A stretch of 64,000 bases of DNA, taken from NCBI RefSeq assembly GCF_039525805.1, contig NZ_BAAAHZ010000015.1; one strand, given 5' to 3'. Both the position numbers and the translations under genes were made by a program. The notes under the pieces were generated by a model, which saw only the letters and a list, made by a program, of their open reading frames with translations, made no database searches and was not told where the DNA came from. The stretch is from Dietzia natronolimnaea (GTDB taxonomy: Bacteria > Actinomycetota > Actinomycetes > Mycobacteriales > Mycobacteriaceae). Below, in pieces: positions 8,278-17,627 of this stretch (its first letter is position 1; each line of letters begins with the position of its first letter).

Positions 8278-9063
8278 ATGTCGCGAACGACGACCTCCCG
8301 CCGCAGCCGGACCCTGTCCGCGGCGAAGGACGTCCTCCGGCCGCTGACCCCCTCGGACGGGGTCCTGGGCAGCATCGTCGACAGGGGCCAGGTGCCCCTG
8401 CCGCGCGGGACCTGGGCGGTGTTCGGCGTCGCGTTCGCCGGGTTCGCCCTCCCGGTCATCGGGTTCGTCGAACTGGCCGAGCGGATCAGTTCCGGTGCCA
8501 AGCTGCCCTTCGACCGGCCCGTCATGCTGTGGTTGCGCAGGCGACACACCCCGCGCAACACCCGGATCGTCAGGGCGGTCACCGAACTCGGCGGCGTCAC
8601 CGCCGTCCCGGTCTTCGCGCTCGCCGCCGCGGGCTACCTGGCCTACGTGCGGGGCAGCCGCCGACCGGCCGCGTTGCTCACGGTCTCCCTCGTCGGGTCC
8701 ACCGTCATCAACTCGGTCCTCAAACTGATGTACCGGCGGGACCGCCCCACCTTCTTCACCCACATCGTCGAGGAGAAGAGCTACTCGTTCCCCAGTGGGC
8801 ACGCCATGGCGAGTGCGGCGCTCGCCGGCTGCGCCTGCGTGCTCGCGTGGCCGACCGGGTGGCGCTACCCGGTGATCGCCGGGTCCAGCGCCTACGTCCC
8901 CGCGGTCGGCGTGACCCGCATGTACCTCGGCGTGCATTTTCCCAGCGACGTCCTCGCCGGCTGGTGCGTAAGCCTGGCCTGGGTGGGCGAGGTGGCCACG
9001 ATCATGTGGCTCGTCGACCGCCTCGACTACTCCCCTCCGCTGCTCTCACGTCCGGAGTCGTGA
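8278..9063 (+). CDS. PAP2-family membrane phosphatase
   Basis: 261 aa. It is a phosphatidic-acid-phosphatase type 2 enzyme that removes phosphate from a lipid phosphate at the membrane. The three catalytic motifs are present: KLMYRRDRPTFF (motif 1), SFPSGHAMAS (motif 2) and RMYLGVHFPSDVLAGW (motif 3). Several hydrophobic segments surround them. A GTG at 8272 is in frame, but the promoter geometry favours ATG 8278. The stop codon overlaps the next start (TGATG). The substrate is unknown; diacylglycerol or decaprenyl phosphates are usual for the family. Confidence 0.85.
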   Translation: MSRTTTSRRSRTLSAAKDVLRPLTPSDGVLGSIVDRGQVPLPRGTWAVFGVAFAGFALPVIGFVELAERISSGAKLPFDRPVMLWLRRRHTPRNTRIVRAVTELGGVTAVPVFALAAAGYLAYVRGSRRPAALLTVSLVGSTVINSVLKLMYRRDRPTFFTHIVEEKSYSFPSGHAMASAALAGCACVLAWPTGWRYPVIAGSSAYVPAVGVTRMYLGVHFPSDVLAGWCVSLAWVGEVATIMWLVDRLDYSPPLLSRPES

Positions 9064-9173
9064 TGGGGACCCACGCCCGGATCGTCCTGCACCACGGGGA
9101 CATCCCCCGACTTCCGGCGGACGCGGTGGTCAACGCCGCCGCCCTGCGCCTGGCCAGGTCCCTTGTCGACTGA
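9063..9173 (+). pseudogene. Macro-domain remnant
   Basis: A 36-codon frame starts at an ATG that overlaps the stop of the PAP2 gene. Residues 6-24 match the start of macro domains: a beta strand, HHGDIPRLPADAVVNAA. In intact macro domains this leads into Asn and a glycine-rich ADP-ribose loop. Here the reading instead goes to ALRLARSLVD and a stop. The glycine loop and the rest of the roughly 140-residue domain are missing, and the next gene begins 11 bases before this stop. A deletion that removed most of a macro-domain gene explains this best; a functional 36-aa peptide is unlikely. Confidence 0.65.
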
Positions 9174-9801
9174 GGCGACCTCGCGAGCCGGCGCGGGACC
9201 GTCGAACGACGCGACCGCCGCCCCGGCAGTGGTCCTGACCGAGGTCTTCGCCCCGTGGGTGGTGCTCACAGCCGGCTCGCTCCACCTCGGCCACCGGGTG
9301 GGCTCGACCGGCTGGGGAGCGGCGACCGCAGCCGGACTGGGGGTGCTACCCCAGGCGGCGATCGCCTGGCGGGTGCGACGCAAGGCCCTGTCCGATCACC
9401 ACGTCACCCGCAGGGAGGACCGCCCTCTGGTGATCGCCGGAATCGCCGCGTCGGTGGCCACCCTGATGGTGGCCCAACGTCGCCGCGAAGCGCCCGTCGC
9501 ACTGCAGCGGATGACCCGGGCGGCTCTCGTGGCGCTGGGCGTGGCCGGCGCCGCCACCATCCGGGTCAAGGTCTCGTTCCACACCGCCGTGCTGGCCGGT
9601 GTCGTCTCGGTGCTGGCCCGTCAGATCTCGCCCGGATACTGGCGGCTGCTCGTTCTGGTGCCACCCGTGGCATGGGCACGGGTCCGGATCAGCCACCACA
9701 CCCCGGTCGAGACCGCACTGGGCGTCCTGATCGGGGTGCCCTGCGGCTACTGGGGCGGAGGCGGGATCGCCGCCCCACCCGCCCGCTCGACCGCGAACTG
9801 A
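9163..9801 (+). CDS. PAP2-like integral membrane protein
   Basis: 212 aa with four to six hydrophobic segments. The C-terminal half keeps a PAP2-like pattern: SFHTAVLAGVVS (compare SGH), then WARVRISHHTPVETALGVLIG (compare R...H motif 3). Motif 1 (KxxxxxxRP) is not evident, so activity is uncertain. The only start that includes the whole hydrophobic part is TTG 9163, overlapping the macro remnant. This start could have been created by the deletion that made the remnant. It follows a true PAP2 gene on the same strand. Confidence 0.65.
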   Translation: MSTEATSRAGAGPSNDATAAPAVVLTEVFAPWVVLTAGSLHLGHRVGSTGWGAATAAGLGVLPQAAIAWRVRRKALSDHHVTRREDRPLVIAGIAASVATLMVAQRRREAPVALQRMTRAALVALGVAGAATIRVKVSFHTAVLAGVVSVLARQISPGYWRLLVLVPPVAWARVRISHHTPVETALGVLIGVPCGYWGGGGIAAPPARSTAN

Positions 9802-9822
9802 GGACGGCGCCACCGAGGACCA

Positions 9823-9854
9823 CCGCCCCGCGGGACCGGGTGCCCGCGGGGCGG
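9823..9854. terminator. GC-rich hairpin between convergent genes
   Basis: Arms CCGCCCCGCGGG (9823-9834) and CCCGCGGGGCGG (9843-9854) with an 8-base loop. It lies between the ends of the PAP2-like gene and htpG and has no T tract on either side, as is common for terminators in high-GC actinobacteria. Confidence 0.7.
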
Positions 9855-9871
9855 CGAGGGGACGGCCGGCG

Positions 9872-11875
<2,004 letters not shown>

Positions 11876-12026
11876 GGTGGCGAGGGTTCCTCTCTCTGTG
11901 ATGGGCGGGTCTGTGGGATGGGCGGGCGCGCCCCGTGAGGGCACCCCCACCGGACTGATCACGACGTGCTGTTCACGACGACACGATCAACCTACTGTGG
12001 GGTCCGGACATTCCGGAGGAGCCCCC

Positions 12027-12602
12027 GTGACCGAGAACCCGCTGCCCCACGACCACCTGGCCGTCCTCGACGCCGCCACCGAGCTGTTCGGGCGGGCGCT
12101 CGCCGACGGGCTCGACGGCGACTGCGGGTCGTGCCCCGGATGGAGTCGCCGGGACTGCGCGAACCACGTCCTCGGAGGGGGCCTGCGGTACGCGGCCTAT
12201 TTCCCGCGCCTGCCGGAATCCGAGATCGGTTGGACCCGGACGGCGGACCATGCCGGCGACGACCCCGTGGGTGCGCTGTCCCGTACCTCCGCCGGGCTTC
12301 GTGACCGGCTGGCCTCGGCCCCCGACGCCGATGAGCTGGTCGCCCACCGGCTCGCGGAGATCCCCGTCCGGGACCTGCTGGCGCTGCGGGTCTTCGAACT
12401 CGTCGTGCACGCCCATGACCTGCGCGGAGAATCATGGGACTCCGACGAGGCCGAGACGCTCGCCGGCTGGGTGCTCGAGAACGGGCGGGACGTGGTGGAG
12501 CTCATGCGCACCTTCGGGGTGCTGGCCCCGGCGCGATCCGTGGGACCCGATGCGGACGCGCGTGCCGGGCTGCTCGCGGTGGCGGGCCGCGACCCCGGTT
12601 GA
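12027..12602 (+). CDS. Maleylpyruvate isomerase / TIGR03086-type protein
   Basis: 191 aa. It belongs to the DinB-like, mycothiol-dependent maleylpyruvate-isomerase N-terminal family. Recognisable parts are CPGWSRRDCANHVLGG and, later, RVFELVVHAHDL; His residues in this position bind a metal in the family. The GTG start at 12027 has GGAGGAG six bases upstream, and the frame extends upstream without a better site. Members in mycolic-acid bacteria are numerous and mostly uncharacterised, so the substrate cannot be given. Confidence 0.7.
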   Translation: MTENPLPHDHLAVLDAATELFGRALADGLDGDCGSCPGWSRRDCANHVLGGGLRYAAYFPRLPESEIGWTRTADHAGDDPVGALSRTSAGLRDRLASAPDADELVAHRLAEIPVRDLLALRVFELVVHAHDLRGESWDSDEAETLAGWVLENGRDVVELMRTFGVLAPARSVGPDADARAGLLAVAGRDPG

Positions 12603-12750
12603 CGGACACCGCCGCCCACCTTGCGCACACGCTCACCCCGGTCGGCGGAGGGCGATATTTCTCGTGACTGCGGCCGACGACCGGTCTAGCGTCGATCATG
12701 CGGAGAACGCCTCAGGCACGGGCCGGGGCGCGCAGGCGAGAGGATCCGCG

Positions 12751-13179
12751 ATGGCCATGCAGTCCAGCCCCTACATCTCCTTCCCGGGTAACGCCTCCGA
12801 GGCGTTCCCGTACTACCGCGACCTCTTCGGTGGCCGACTCGACCTGATGACCTACGACCAGATGCCGCCGATGGACGGAATCCCGTTCACCCCGCCGTCC
12901 GGGTCGGTCGCCCACGCGACGCTGGAGGCCCCGGGCATCACCCTCACCGGCGGCGACGCCATGGGCGAGGACCTGCCCCGGCTCGCCAGTGACGTCTACT
13001 CGTTCCTGCTCGCCTTCGACACCACCGACGAGGCCCGCACCTTCATCGCCACCGTGGCCGACGACGGGGGCGAGCTGGCGATGCCGTTCGAGGTGGCTCC
13101 CTGGGGCGACCACTACGGTCAGGTCCGGGATCGGTTCGGCATCCGCTGGGACGTGGTGGTCGACGGATCGGCCGGGTGA
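12751..13179 (+). CDS. VOC-fold protein, PhnB-like
   Basis: 142 aa. It is a glyoxalase/bleomycin-resistance fold protein of the PhnB type (often annotated as a 3-demethylubiquinone methyltransferase-like domain). The start MAMQSSPYISFPGNASEAFPYYRDLFGG and the end MPFEVAPWGDHYGQVRDRFGIRWDV match the typical two beta-alpha-beta units. AGAGGA lies 7 nt before ATG 12751. Proteins of this subfamily have no agreed reaction. Confidence 0.75.
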   Translation: MAMQSSPYISFPGNASEAFPYYRDLFGGRLDLMTYDQMPPMDGIPFTPPSGSVAHATLEAPGITLTGGDAMGEDLPRLASDVYSFLLAFDTTDEARTFIATVADDGGELAMPFEVAPWGDHYGQVRDRFGIRWDVVVDGSAG

Positions 13180-13227
13180 TTTCCGGCTGACCGCCCCGTG
13201 ACACCCGTATCGATCACCTCCGCTTGT

Positions 13228-13233
13228 TACGGT
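13228..13233 (+). promoter_or_regulatory. -10 hexamer of a leaderless transcript
   Basis: TACGGT is followed by six bases and the ATG at 13240. This favours that start over a GTG 42 bp upstream. Confidence 0.6.
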
Positions 13234-13239
13234 TCAGCC

Positions 13240-14016
13240 ATGGATATCTCCGGAGCAAGTGCAATCGTCACGGGCGGTGCGTCGGGAATCGGCGCCGCCG
13301 TCGTCCGTCAGCTCGCCGCGCAGGGTGCGAAGGTGGTCGTCGCCGACCTCAACGCCGAGAAGGGTGAGGCCCTCGCAGGCGAGGTCGGCGGCGTGTTCGT
13401 GGCCGTCGACGTGACCAAGACCGAGGACAACATCAAGGCCGTGGAGGCCGCGCTCGAGCTGGGCCCGCTGCGGTACCTGGTCAACTCGGCCGGCATCGGC
13501 TGGGCGCAGCGCACGATCGGCCGGGACGGCGAGTTCGCCTCGGCCTTCGACATCGACTCGTTCCGCAAGGTGATCGACATCAACCTCGTCGGGTCGTTCG
13601 ACATGCTCCGACTGGCCGCCACGGCCATGTCCCGCGGCGAGGCCGACGAGGACGGCCAGAAGGGCGCGATCGTCAACATGGCCTCCGTCGCCGCGTTCGA
13701 CGGGCAGATCGGCCAGGCCGCGTACTCCGCGTCCAAGGGCGGCATCGTGGGCCTGACCCTGCCCGTCGCCCGTGACCTGTCGGCCGCCGGGATCCGCCTC
13801 AACACCGTGGCCCCCGGCCTCATCGACACCCCGATCTACGGCGAGGGCCCCGACTCGGAGGCGTTCAAGGCCAAGCTGGGCGAGAGCGTCCTGTTCCCCA
13901 AGCGTCTCGGCTCGGGCGACGAGCTGGCGTCGATGGTCATGGAGCTGCTCACCAACCCGTACATGAACGCGCAGACCGTGCGCGTCGACGGTGGCATCCG
14001 GATGCCACCGAAGTGA
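13240..14016 (+). CDS. Short-chain dehydrogenase, 3-hydroxyacyl-CoA dehydrogenase type
   Basis: 258 aa. It is a classical NAD(P)-dependent SDR. The TGGASGIG cofactor loop is at residues 11-18, NSAG is in the middle, and the catalytic Ser (NMASVAAF) and YSASKGG (Tyr and Lys) follow in order. The sequence resembles the type II 3-hydroxyacyl-CoA dehydrogenase group (HSD17B10-like), including the NTVAPGLIDTPIYG segment, so a beta-oxidation role is probable. It appears to be a single gene, followed by a short tandem repeat and a hairpin. Confidence 0.85.
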   Translation: MDISGASAIVTGGASGIGAAVVRQLAAQGAKVVVADLNAEKGEALAGEVGGVFVAVDVTKTEDNIKAVEAALELGPLRYLVNSAGIGWAQRTIGRDGEFASAFDIDSFRKVIDINLVGSFDMLRLAATAMSRGEADEDGQKGAIVNMASVAAFDGQIGQAAYSASKGGIVGLTLPVARDLSAAGIRLNTVAPGLIDTPIYGEGPDSEAFKAKLGESVLFPKRLGSGDELASMVMELLTNPYMNAQTVRVDGGIRMPPK

Positions 14017-14073
14017 GCTGACCCCGCAGTGCGCTGACACCGCAGTGCGCTGACACCGCAGTGGGCTGACCCC
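14017..14073 (+). repeat. 16-bp tandem repeat, about 3.5 units
   Basis: Units GCTGACCCCGCAGTGC, GCTGACACCGCAGTGC and GCTGACACCGCAGTGG, plus a partial GCTGACCCC. It begins directly after the stop of the SDR gene. It is not in a coding region and no function is evident. Confidence 0.95.
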
Positions 14074-14089
14074 GGGTCGCCCCGGGTAC

Positions 14090-14129
14090 ACGACGGCCCC
14101 GCCGGATCGGATTCCGGCGGGGCCGTCGT
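14090..14129 (+). terminator. Hairpin terminator after the SDR gene
   Basis: A 16-bp perfect stem (14090-14105 paired with 14114-14129) with an 8-base loop, GC-rich, without a T tract. The 190 bp from here to the end of gluD hold no convincing gene. Confidence 0.75.
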
Positions 14130-14317
14130 GCGTATCCAGGGCCCGGCGTACGGCCACGCCGCGCCCGTCCCTCACTGTTCGCATCCGCGGACCGCCGCCG
14201 CTCGTGTCCCTGAACTCTCGCGTGCGCAACTGCGCAGGCCGGTGTTCATCGAGACGGGCGCCTGCCCCGCAGGTGTACAGGCGCGGGAGCAGATGCCCGC
14301 CCGCCCGCTCGGGGGTG

Positions 14318-15148
14318 TCAGGCCCTGGCGCGGCGCTTCTTCAGACGCCCCTCGAGGTAGACGGCGAGCTTGGTGAGCGTGTAGTTGATGATCACGAAGA
14401 GGATGCCGGCCACGATGTACGCGGGAACGGTGTTGGCGTAGGCGGAGCCGAGGGTCTTGGACCAGTTGAGCAGCTCCAGGTAGGTGATGCCGTACCCCAG
14501 TGCGGAGTCCTTGAGGACGACGACGAGTTGGCCGACGAGAGCCGGGAGCATGGCCGTGAGCGCCTGGGGGAGCTGGATCGAACGCAGCACCTGCCCCGGG
14601 GTGAGCCCCACCGCGAGTCCCGCCTCGGTCTGCCCCGAGGGCAGACCGTGAACTCCCGAACGGACGAGCTCCGCGATGACGGCACCGTTGTAGAGGGTGA
14701 GCGCGGTGACCACCGCGGCCAGCGGCGCGTGCTGGTTGGGCACGATGTTCGAGGTGGCGAAGTACCCGAAATAGGCGAACACCATCATCAGCAGTACCGG
14801 GACCGAGCGGAAGAACTCCACGATCACGCTGCAGAACCACCGCAGTGGGGCGAACGGCGAGAGCCTGCCCATGCCGAAGAGCAGCCCGAAGATCACCGCG
14901 AGGACGATCGAGATGGCCGCCGCGGTGAACGTCCCCTTGAGACCGGGGATCAGGTAGGAGGTCCACACCTCCGGGTCGGTGACGAACGGCTCCCACATGA
15001 ACGCCTGCAGCTGGCCGGCGGCCTCGAACTGGATGTAGACCACGTAGGCGATGCCGACGGCGATCAGGGCACCGATCACCGTGAAGATCTTGTGGCGGAG
15101 GCGGGCCTTGGGGCCCGGGGCGTCGAACAGGACGGCCTGGGTGCTCAT
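14318..15148 (-). CDS. gluD: Glutamate ABC transporter, permease GluD
   Basis: 276 aa, inner-membrane permease of the polar amino acid (HAAT) type. It has about five hydrophobic segments and the EAA loop that contacts the ATPase (SGQTEAGLAVGLTPGQVLRSIQLPQAL). The N-terminus has an extra membrane segment and a periplasmic part of about 70 residues compared with GluC. The ATG at 15148 overlaps the gluC stop (ATGA). The order gluA-gluB-gluC-gluD is the same as in Corynebacterium glutamicum, which supports glutamate as substrate. Confidence 0.88.
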   Translation of the reverse strand: MSTQAVLFDAPGPKARLRHKIFTVIGALIAVGIAYVVYIQFEAAGQLQAFMWEPFVTDPEVWTSYLIPGLKGTFTAAAISIVLAVIFGLLFGMGRLSPFAPLRWFCSVIVEFFRSVPVLLMMVFAYFGYFATSNIVPNQHAPLAAVVTALTLYNGAVIAELVRSGVHGLPSGQTEAGLAVGLTPGQVLRSIQLPQALTAMLPALVGQLVVVLKDSALGYGITYLELLNWSKTLGSAYANTVPAYIVAGILFVIINYTLTKLAVYLEGRLKKRRARA

Positions 15149-15807
15149 CGCTTCACCGACAGCTTCCGTGAGAGGGACGTGGTCCAGAGTCCGATCGGGA
15201 GGGTGAGGATCACGAACACCATGGCGAAGAAGAAGAACGTCGGCAGGCTCGCGCCCTCGTTCTCCGTGATCACCTGGAGCAGCCCCGCCGAGTCGCCCAC
15301 GCCGATGACGGCGGCGACCGTCGAGTTCTTGATGAGAGCGATGATCACCGAACCCATGGGTGCGATGGACCCTCGGAACGCCTGCGGGAGGATCACCTCC
15401 CGCAGCGACTGCCCGAACCCGAGCCCGATGGACCGGGCGGCCTCGGCCTGGCCCACCGGGACCGTGTTGACACCGGAGCGCAGGGCCTCGCAGACGTACG
15501 CCGCGTGGTAGACGGCGAGCATGATCGCGGCCCACCAGAAGGCGTTGCGGGCGAAGTCGTCCGAGACGGACAGCTGGAGGATGAAGGACAGGCCGAGGAT
15601 GCTGAACACCATCAGCAGCGTCAGCGGCAGGTTCCGGAAGATGTTGACGTAGGAGGTGCCGAGTCCGCGGAGGACGGCCACCGGGGAGACCCGCAGGATC
15701 GCGATGATCGTCCCCAGCACCAATGCGCCCACCGTCCCGAGGAGCGAGAGCTGAATGGTGACCCACACCGCCCCGAGGACGTCATAGTCGGCGAAGATAT
15801 CGCCCAT
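15145..15807 (-). CDS. gluC: Glutamate ABC transporter, permease GluC
   Basis: 220 aa, partner permease of GluD. Hydrophobic segments and the EAA-type loop (VPVGQAEAARSIGLGFGQSLREVILPQAFR) are clear. The start is ATG 15807 with GGCGGACC-like pairing upstream; the open frame continues 14 codons further without a ribosome site. A hairpin lies in the gap between gluB and gluC. Confidence 0.88.
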   Translation of the reverse strand: MGDIFADYDVLGAVWVTIQLSLLGTVGALVLGTIIAILRVSPVAVLRGLGTSYVNIFRNLPLTLLMVFSILGLSFILQLSVSDDFARNAFWWAAIMLAVYHAAYVCEALRSGVNTVPVGQAEAARSIGLGFGQSLREVILPQAFRGSIAPMGSVIIALIKNSTVAAVIGVGDSAGLLQVITENEGASLPTFFFFAMVFVILTLPIGLWTTSLSRKLSVKR

Positions 15808-15837
15808 GGTCCGCCTTCCGTCATGAGGTGTGGAGGG

Positions 15838-15870
15838 CCTCCGCGCCACCGTTCACCGGTGGCGCGGAGG
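15838..15870 (-). terminator. Hairpin between gluB and gluC
   Basis: CCTCCGCGCCACCG (15838-15851) pairs perfectly with 15857-15870 around a 5-base loop. It lies within the operon, 15 bp after the gluB stop on the minus strand. Such hairpins after a binding-protein gene often act as partial terminators or RNA stabilisers, giving more binding protein than permease. Confidence 0.65.
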
Positions 15871-15885
15871 AGTTGTCAGGTCAGA

Positions 15886-16701
15886 TCAGGCGCAGGCGTC
15901 CGGGTTGGGCGGGTTGCCCTCTCCCGGCTCGAAGCCCGCCGCTCCGAGGTTCTCCTCGACGGCCGCGTCCCAGCTGCCGTCGGAGATCATCTCGCGGATG
16001 GCCTCGTTGATCTGCTCGCACTTCTCCGTGTCGCCCTTCTGGATACCGATCCCGTAGAGCTCCTCGGAGAAGGGGGATCCGACCACCTTGAGCTGACCCT
16101 GGTACTGGTCCTGCGCGGCGTAACCCGCGAGGATCGTGTCATCCGTGGTGAGTGCGTCGACCGCGTTGGAGACCAGTGCCGAGACGCACTCGGAGTAGGT
16201 GCCGAACTCCTGGAGGTTGACCCCCGGGACCTCCTCCTGGACGTTCTGCGCCGAGGTCGACCCGGAGACCGAGCACAGGCGCTTGCCGTCGAGCGACTCC
16301 GGCCCGGTGATGCTGTCGTCGTCCGCGCGGACCAGGAGGTCCTGGCCGGCGACGAAGTACGGTCCGGCGAAGTCGACCTTCTCCTTGCGGGAGTCGGTGA
16401 TCGAGTAGGTGGCCACGATCATGTCCACCTGCCCGGTCTCGAGGAGGGTCTCGCGCTGCGCGCTCGGTGCCTGGACCCACTCGATGTCCTCGGCGGGGGT
16501 GCCGAGCTTCTCGGCCACGTAGGTGGCCACGTCGACGTCGAGCCCGTTGTAGTCGTTGCCCACCTTCAGCCCCAGGCCCGGCTGGTCGAACTTGATGCCG
16601 ATCCGGAGCTGGTTCTCGCCCCCCTCATCGTTCCCGCACGCGGCCAGGCCGAGAGCCAGGGTGACCGCCGCTGCGGCCGATCCGATCCGTCGGAAGTTCA
16701 T
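15886..16701 (-). CDS. gluB: Glutamate ABC transporter, substrate-binding lipoprotein GluB
   Basis: 271 aa. It is a lipoprotein with a signal peptide ending in the lipobox LAAC (Cys 22), followed by a Gly/Asn/Glu linker and a type II periplasmic-binding fold. Typical segments are LRIGIKFDQPGLG, the Arg-containing SAQRETLLETGQVDMIVATYSIT, and DFAGPYF. GAGGAGA lies at correct spacing before ATG 16701. It captures glutamate outside the membrane and delivers it to GluCD. Confidence 0.9.
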   Translation of the reverse strand: MNFRRIGSAAAAVTLALGLAACGNDEGGENQLRIGIKFDQPGLGLKVGNDYNGLDVDVATYVAEKLGTPAEDIEWVQAPSAQRETLLETGQVDMIVATYSITDSRKEKVDFAGPYFVAGQDLLVRADDDSITGPESLDGKRLCSVSGSTSAQNVQEEVPGVNLQEFGTYSECVSALVSNAVDALTTDDTILAGYAAQDQYQGQLKVVGSPFSEELYGIGIQKGDTEKCEQINEAIREMISDGSWDAAVEENLGAAGFEPGEGNPPNPDACA

Positions 16702-16795
16702 GTGTTCTCCTCGTGAAATGGGTGGGTCGAGATCTGGGGGAGGTGATTCTGGAACGGGGGCCCGGTTCGGGGGTGGTGAGCGGACCCGAGCCGAC

Positions 16796-17530
16796 TCAGT
16801 TGGTCAGGATCTTGGACAGGAAGTCCTTGGCACGGGCGCTCTGCGGGTTGGTGAAGAAATCCTCAGGGGTGGCCTGTTCGACCAGTTCCCCGTCGGCCAT
16901 GAAGATGACGCGGTCGGCGGCCTTGCGCGCGAATCCCATCTCGTGGGTGACCACGACCATGGTCATCCCGGACCTCGCCAGCCCGGTCATCACGTCGAGG
17001 ACCTCGTTAATCATCTCCGGGTCCAGGGCGGAGGTGGGCTCGTCGAAGAGCATGACCTTGGGGTCCATCGCGAGGGACCGCGCGATGGCGACACGCTGCT
17101 GTTGACCACCCGAGAGCTGGGCCGGGTACTTGGACGCCTGGTGCTCGACACCCACCCGCTCCAGCAGTTCCATCGCCCGCTTCTCCGCGACGGCCTTGGA
17201 CTGTTTGCGCACCTTGATGGGGCCGAGGGTGACGTTCTCGAGGATCGTCTTGTGCGCGAACAGGTTGAACGACTGGAAGACCATGCCGACGTCCGCACGG
17301 AGCTTGGCGAGCGCCTTGCCCTCCTCCGGCAGTTCCTTGCCGTCGATGGTGATCGAGCCCGACTCGAAGGTCTCGAGCCTGTTGATCGCCCTGCACAGCG
17401 TCGACTTGCCCGAGCCCGAGGGGCCGATCACGACGATGACCTCGCCCTGATCGATGGACATGGTGATGTCCTTGAGCGCCTGGAAGTCACCGAAGTGCTT
17501 GTTCACGCCTGAGATCTCGACGAGTGCCAT
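16796..17530 (-). CDS. gluA: Glutamate ABC transporter, ATPase GluA
   Basis: 244 aa. It is the ATPase of the importer: Walker A GPSGSGKST, Q-loop VFQSFNLFAH, signature LSGGQQQR, Walker B VMLFDEPTSALDP, and the switch His in VVTHEMGFA. The start ATG 17530 (MALVEISGVNK) fits family length; ATG 17542 is also in frame and neither has a strong Shine-Dalgarno. It is the first gene of the operon and divergent from a desaturase gene, with about 100 bp between them. Confidence 0.92.
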   Translation of the reverse strand: MALVEISGVNKHFGDFQALKDITMSIDQGEVIVVIGPSGSGKSTLCRAINRLETFESGSITIDGKELPEEGKALAKLRADVGMVFQSFNLFAHKTILENVTLGPIKVRKQSKAVAEKRAMELLERVGVEHQASKYPAQLSGGQQQRVAIARSLAMDPKVMLFDEPTSALDPEMINEVLDVMTGLARSGMTMVVVTHEMGFARKAADRVIFMADGELVEQATPEDFFTNPQSARAKDFLSKILTN

Positions 17531-17615
17531 GGGAGGGATCATAGGCGGCTGAGGATTCATCGAGGATCGACTCGCCGATTGGACCTTTCCGGTCGACAAC
17601 CTCACCGGCCCTCCG

Positions 17616-17621
17616 TACCGT
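17616..17621 (+). promoter_or_regulatory. -10 hexamer of a leaderless transcript
   Basis: TACCGT ends 6 nt before the ATG at 17628. Confidence 0.6.
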
Positions 17622-17627
17622 CAACCC

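Noticed and set aside
12687..12700. TAGCGT followed closely by an ATG at 12698
   Set aside because: That ATG is out of frame with the VOC protein, whose start at 12751 has its own ribosome site. It may be the promoter, but not the start.
14130..14317. Possible short gene between the SDR hairpin and gluD
   Set aside because: Open frames there have no ribosome site and no protein-like composition.
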